Source: Mesorhizobium sp. M1C.F.Ca.ET.210.01.1.1
Lineage (GTDB): Bacteria > Pseudomonadota > Alphaproteobacteria > Rhizobiales > Rhizobiaceae
DNA length: 64,000 bases
Direction of reading: 5' to 3'
NCBI RefSeq assembly: GCF_004791585.1
Contig: NZ_SRUU01000017.1
Location: 62,001-126,000 of the forward strand
A program made the position numbers and the translations under genes. The notes beneath the pieces were generated by a model, which saw only the letters and a program-made list of their open reading frames with translations, was not told where the DNA came from and did no database searches. Positions 61,998 through 64,000 of this stretch are shown one piece after another (the first letter of the stretch is position 1; each line of letters begins with the position of its first letter).

Positions 61998-62806
61998 TGG
62001 CAGTGTCAGCCGCCCTCGCCCCCAACGCTTCACAGGCCGACACGCCGGCCCACACGGTCGATGCCTTCCATCGCGGCCGCTTCTGGCTGGTGCAGCCAAG
62101 GCAAGGCCATCGCGCCGGCATGGACGCCATGATGCTGGCGGCGGCCGTGCCGGCCGCATTTTCCGGCAAGCTCGCCGATTTCGGCGCCGGCGCCGGCGCC
62201 GCGGCCCTTGCCGTCCTGTCGCGCTGTCCGCAGTCGCGCGCGGTGCTGGTCGAGCGCTCCGCCGAGATGGCGGCCTTTGCCGCCGCCACGCTTGCGCATC
62301 CGGGCAATGCGCATCTCGGCGACCGCGCCTCGGTGCTGGCGGCCGACGTCACGCTTGCCGGCCGCGCGCGGGCCGAAGCCGGGCTTGCCGACAACCGCTT
62401 CGACTTCGTCATCATGAACCCGCCCTTCAACGCTGCGCAGGACCGCGCCACGCCGGACGCGTTGCGCAGAGAAGCGCATGTCGTCGAGGACGGGCTGTTC
62501 GAGCACTGGATCAGGAGCGCGGCCGCCGTCGTCAAGCCGCGCGGCGGGCTTGCGGTGATTGCGCGACCGGAGCAGCTCGTCGCCATCCTCGATGCTCTCG
62601 AGGGCCGCTTCGGCGATGCCGAGATGCTGTGCGTGCATCCGCGGCCCGAGGCCGCGGCGATCCGCATCATCGTCAGGGCGGCGCTCGGCCAGCGCGGCAA
62701 GCTGTCGATCCGGCCGCCGCTCACCCTGCACGGACCGTCCGGCAACGAGCCCACGGAGCGGACCGAGATGATCAACAATGGGCTGGCGTCGCTGTTTGGC
62801 GATTGA
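61997..62806 (+). CDS. tRNA1(Val) adenine-N6-type methyltransferase (TrmN6-like)
   Basis: A 269-residue SAM-dependent methyltransferase with the motif I region GKLADFGAGAGAAALAVLSRCP and the N6-amino-methyltransferase catalytic motif MNPPFN (NPPF). In E. coli the relative TrmN6 methylates A37 of tRNAVal. The specificity here is inferred. The start overlaps the DUF2007 stop. An opening of DAFHRGRFWLVQPRQGHRAGMDAMML is typical for this subgroup. Confidence 0.88.
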   Translation: MAVSAALAPNASQADTPAHTVDAFHRGRFWLVQPRQGHRAGMDAMMLAAAVPAAFSGKLADFGAGAGAAALAVLSRCPQSRAVLVERSAEMAAFAAATLAHPGNAHLGDRASVLAADVTLAGRARAEAGLADNRFDFVIMNPPFNAAQDRATPDALRREAHVVEDGLFEHWIRSAAAVVKPRGGLAVIARPEQLVAILDALEGRFGDAEMLCVHPRPEAAAIRIIVRAALGQRGKLSIRPPLTLHGPSGNEPTERTEMINNGLASLFGD

Positions 62807-62914
62807 TCAGCGGCCGGCAATGCGGCATTGCCGTTGGCCGGCGAATTCCTACATGCCGGGAGCAAGGATGAGGTCTCGCCTTGCTCCTTGCACCTCTTCC
62901 GGAGACAAGTTTTC

Positions 62915-63772
62915 GTGAAACGCCTTCTCAACCGCCTGCTGCCGAAATCCTGGCGCTCGACAGTCGTCACCATTCCCGTCATCCGGCTGCACGGCACCAT
63001 CATGGCCGGCGGCGGCCAGTTCCGGCCGAGCCTGTCGCTCGCCTCGACCGCCGGCCTCATCGAGAAGGCGTTCGGCTTCGACGCGCCCGCGATCGCCATT
63101 TCGATCAACTCGCCTGGCGGCTCGCCGGTGCAGTCGCGGCTGATCTTCAAGCGCATCCGCGATCTGGCGGCTGAGAAGAACAAGAAGGTGCTGGTCTTCG
63201 TCGAGGATGTGGCGGCCTCCGGCGGCTACATGATCGCCGTCGCCGGCGACGAAATCTTCGCCGACCCGTCCTCGATCGTCGGCTCGATCGGCGTGGTCTC
63301 GGCTTCGTTCGGCTTCCCGGAACTGATGAAGAAGATCGGCGTCGAACGCCGCGTCCACACCGCCGGCCAGAACAAGGCCGTGCTCGACCCGTTCAAGCCG
63401 GAGAAGAAGGAGGACGTCGAGCGGCTGAAGGCGCTGCAGCTCGAAGTGCATGAGACTTTCATCGATCTCGTCAAGGAGCGGCGCGGCACCAAGCTCAAGG
63501 ACGATCCGGACCTATTCACCGGCCTGTTCTGGACCGCCAAGAAGGGCCTGGAGCTCGGTCTCGTCGATGCGCTGGGCGACATGCGCAGCGTGCTCAAGAC
63601 CCGTTTCGGCGAAAAGACGCAGCTCAAGCTGATCACCGCGCCGCGCGGCCTCTTCGGCCGCTTCGGCCTGTTCGGCTCGCGCATTTCGGCGCCCGACATC
63701 GCGGCGGCCGCGGCCAGCGGCGTCATCGATGCGGCGGAAGAGCGCGCGCTGTGGGCGCGCTTCGGGCTTTGA
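62915..63772 (+). CDS. S49-family serine peptidase (SppA/SohB-like)
   Basis: A 285-residue single-domain S49 peptidase. VTIPVIRLHGTIMAGG opens the fold, ISINSPGGSPVQS and VEDVAASGGYMIAVAGDEIFADPSSIVGSIGV carry the family motifs, with the nucleophile in AASGGY. The lysine of the dyad is probably further on near residue 165, but I cannot assign it. SppA-type enzymes degrade cleaved signal peptides in the membrane. The GTG at 62915 has GGAG upstream. The longer frame from 62828 lacks support. Confidence 0.88.
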   Translation: MKRLLNRLLPKSWRSTVVTIPVIRLHGTIMAGGGQFRPSLSLASTAGLIEKAFGFDAPAIAISINSPGGSPVQSRLIFKRIRDLAAEKNKKVLVFVEDVAASGGYMIAVAGDEIFADPSSIVGSIGVVSASFGFPELMKKIGVERRVHTAGQNKAVLDPFKPEKKEDVERLKALQLEVHETFIDLVKERRGTKLKDDPDLFTGLFWTAKKGLELGLVDALGDMRSVLKTRFGEKTQLKLITAPRGLFGRFGLFGSRISAPDIAAAAASGVIDAAEERALWARFGL

Positions 63773-63855
63773 AAAAGCCATGAAAGCGTCTAGCATAACC
63801 GCTTGACCGGCCTGTACGGCCGGCCTTGCCGCGCAAACGCGGGAGGAGTTTCGAG

Positions 63856-64000
63856 ATGCCGCAGATCATCTTCTTCGTCGTTGTCGGCGCCGCCGCCTAT
63901 TTCGGCTATCGCGCGTTCATCCGCGAGGCCGAGCGCGTGACGGCCAAGATCCGGCGCACCGAGAAACAGGCGGCCAACGGCACGATGGGCACGCTGGTCA
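63856..64000 (+). CDS. Small membrane protein, N-terminal part
   Basis: Only the first 48 codons are in the window: MPQIIFFVVVGAAAYFGYRAF, one membrane helix, then a basic helical segment (IREAERVTAKIRRTEKQAA). GGGAGGAG precedes the ATG. It follows the S49 peptidase gene by 83 bp. It resembles small membrane proteins that precede J-domain genes in some rhizobia, but the end is missing, so no function is assigned. Confidence 0.65.
   Translation, partial: MPQIIFFVVVGAAAYFGYRAFIREAERVTAKIRRTEKQAANGTMGTLV

Overview
This window reads as chromosomal DNA of an alphaproteobacterium of the order Hyphomicrobiales, most like Mesorhizobium or a near relative. The grounds are the very high GC, the many overlapping antisense open frames that high GC produces, and familiar rhizobial gene neighbours (ctaC/ctaD; dxs with tlyA; pdxH, a J-domain gene, fabI and aroC; glyQ and glyS). 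It also carries several short palindromic intergenic repeat families of the kind scattered through rhizobial genomes. I see no transposase, phage gene, CRISPR array, rRNA or tRNA. The species assignment is inference; no database was searched.

Layout. Bases 1-4.8 kb hold cytochrome oxidase subunits (ctaD partial, ctaC), an IalB-like protein, a GNAT acetyltransferase, tldD and a C93 cysteine peptidase. Bases 4.9-7.7 kb hold a caspase-fold gene that lacks the catalytic cysteine and has a proline-rich tail; the tail appears to continue, after a frame change, into an Asn/Gln-rich ORF with 46-residue repeats. Bases 7.8-15.2 kb hold RNA methyltransferases, dxs, a pirin, xseB and an HDAC-like amidohydrolase. 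Next is bluB behind a clear cobalamin riboswitch, then a TetR/MFS efflux pair with three operator palindromes between the genes. Bases 19.3-26.2 kb are housekeeping: ribB, aroC, fabI, a J-domain gene, pdxH.

Bases 26.2-29.3 kb are a tight four-gene operon of unknown function: one polytopic membrane protein and three small membrane-anchored, beta-rich proteins. Bases 29.5-34.7 kb hold a LysE exporter, two fatty-acid oxidation genes, a small Cys4 protein and a GH25 lysozyme. Bases 34.7-44.8 kb are a complete alpha-galactoside uptake and hydrolysis locus, with the gene order remembered for the Sinorhizobium meliloti agp genes: AraC activator, GH4 enzyme, binding protein, two permeases, a fused double ATPase and a second GH4 enzyme.

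Bases 44.8-64 kb hold purD, a PhyH-type dioxygenase with a divergent LysR regulator, ubiA, an FAD-linked dehydrogenase, threonylcarbamoyl-AMP synthase, several small exported or acidic proteins, and glyS/glyQ. They also hold a TPR lipoprotein-like protein, a polyprenyl diphosphate synthase, a tRNA-type N6-methyltransferase and an S49 peptidase. Between glyQ and glyS lies a second, silently diverged copy of the first 15 glyS codons.

The most unusual items are the cysteine-less caspase-like gene with its frame-shifted repeat tail, the four-gene envelope operon, the glyS 5' remnant, and palindromic repeats that intrude into the ends of coding regions (the signal peptide at 52.4 kb, the aroC C-terminus, and the stop codon of the 26.2 kb gene).
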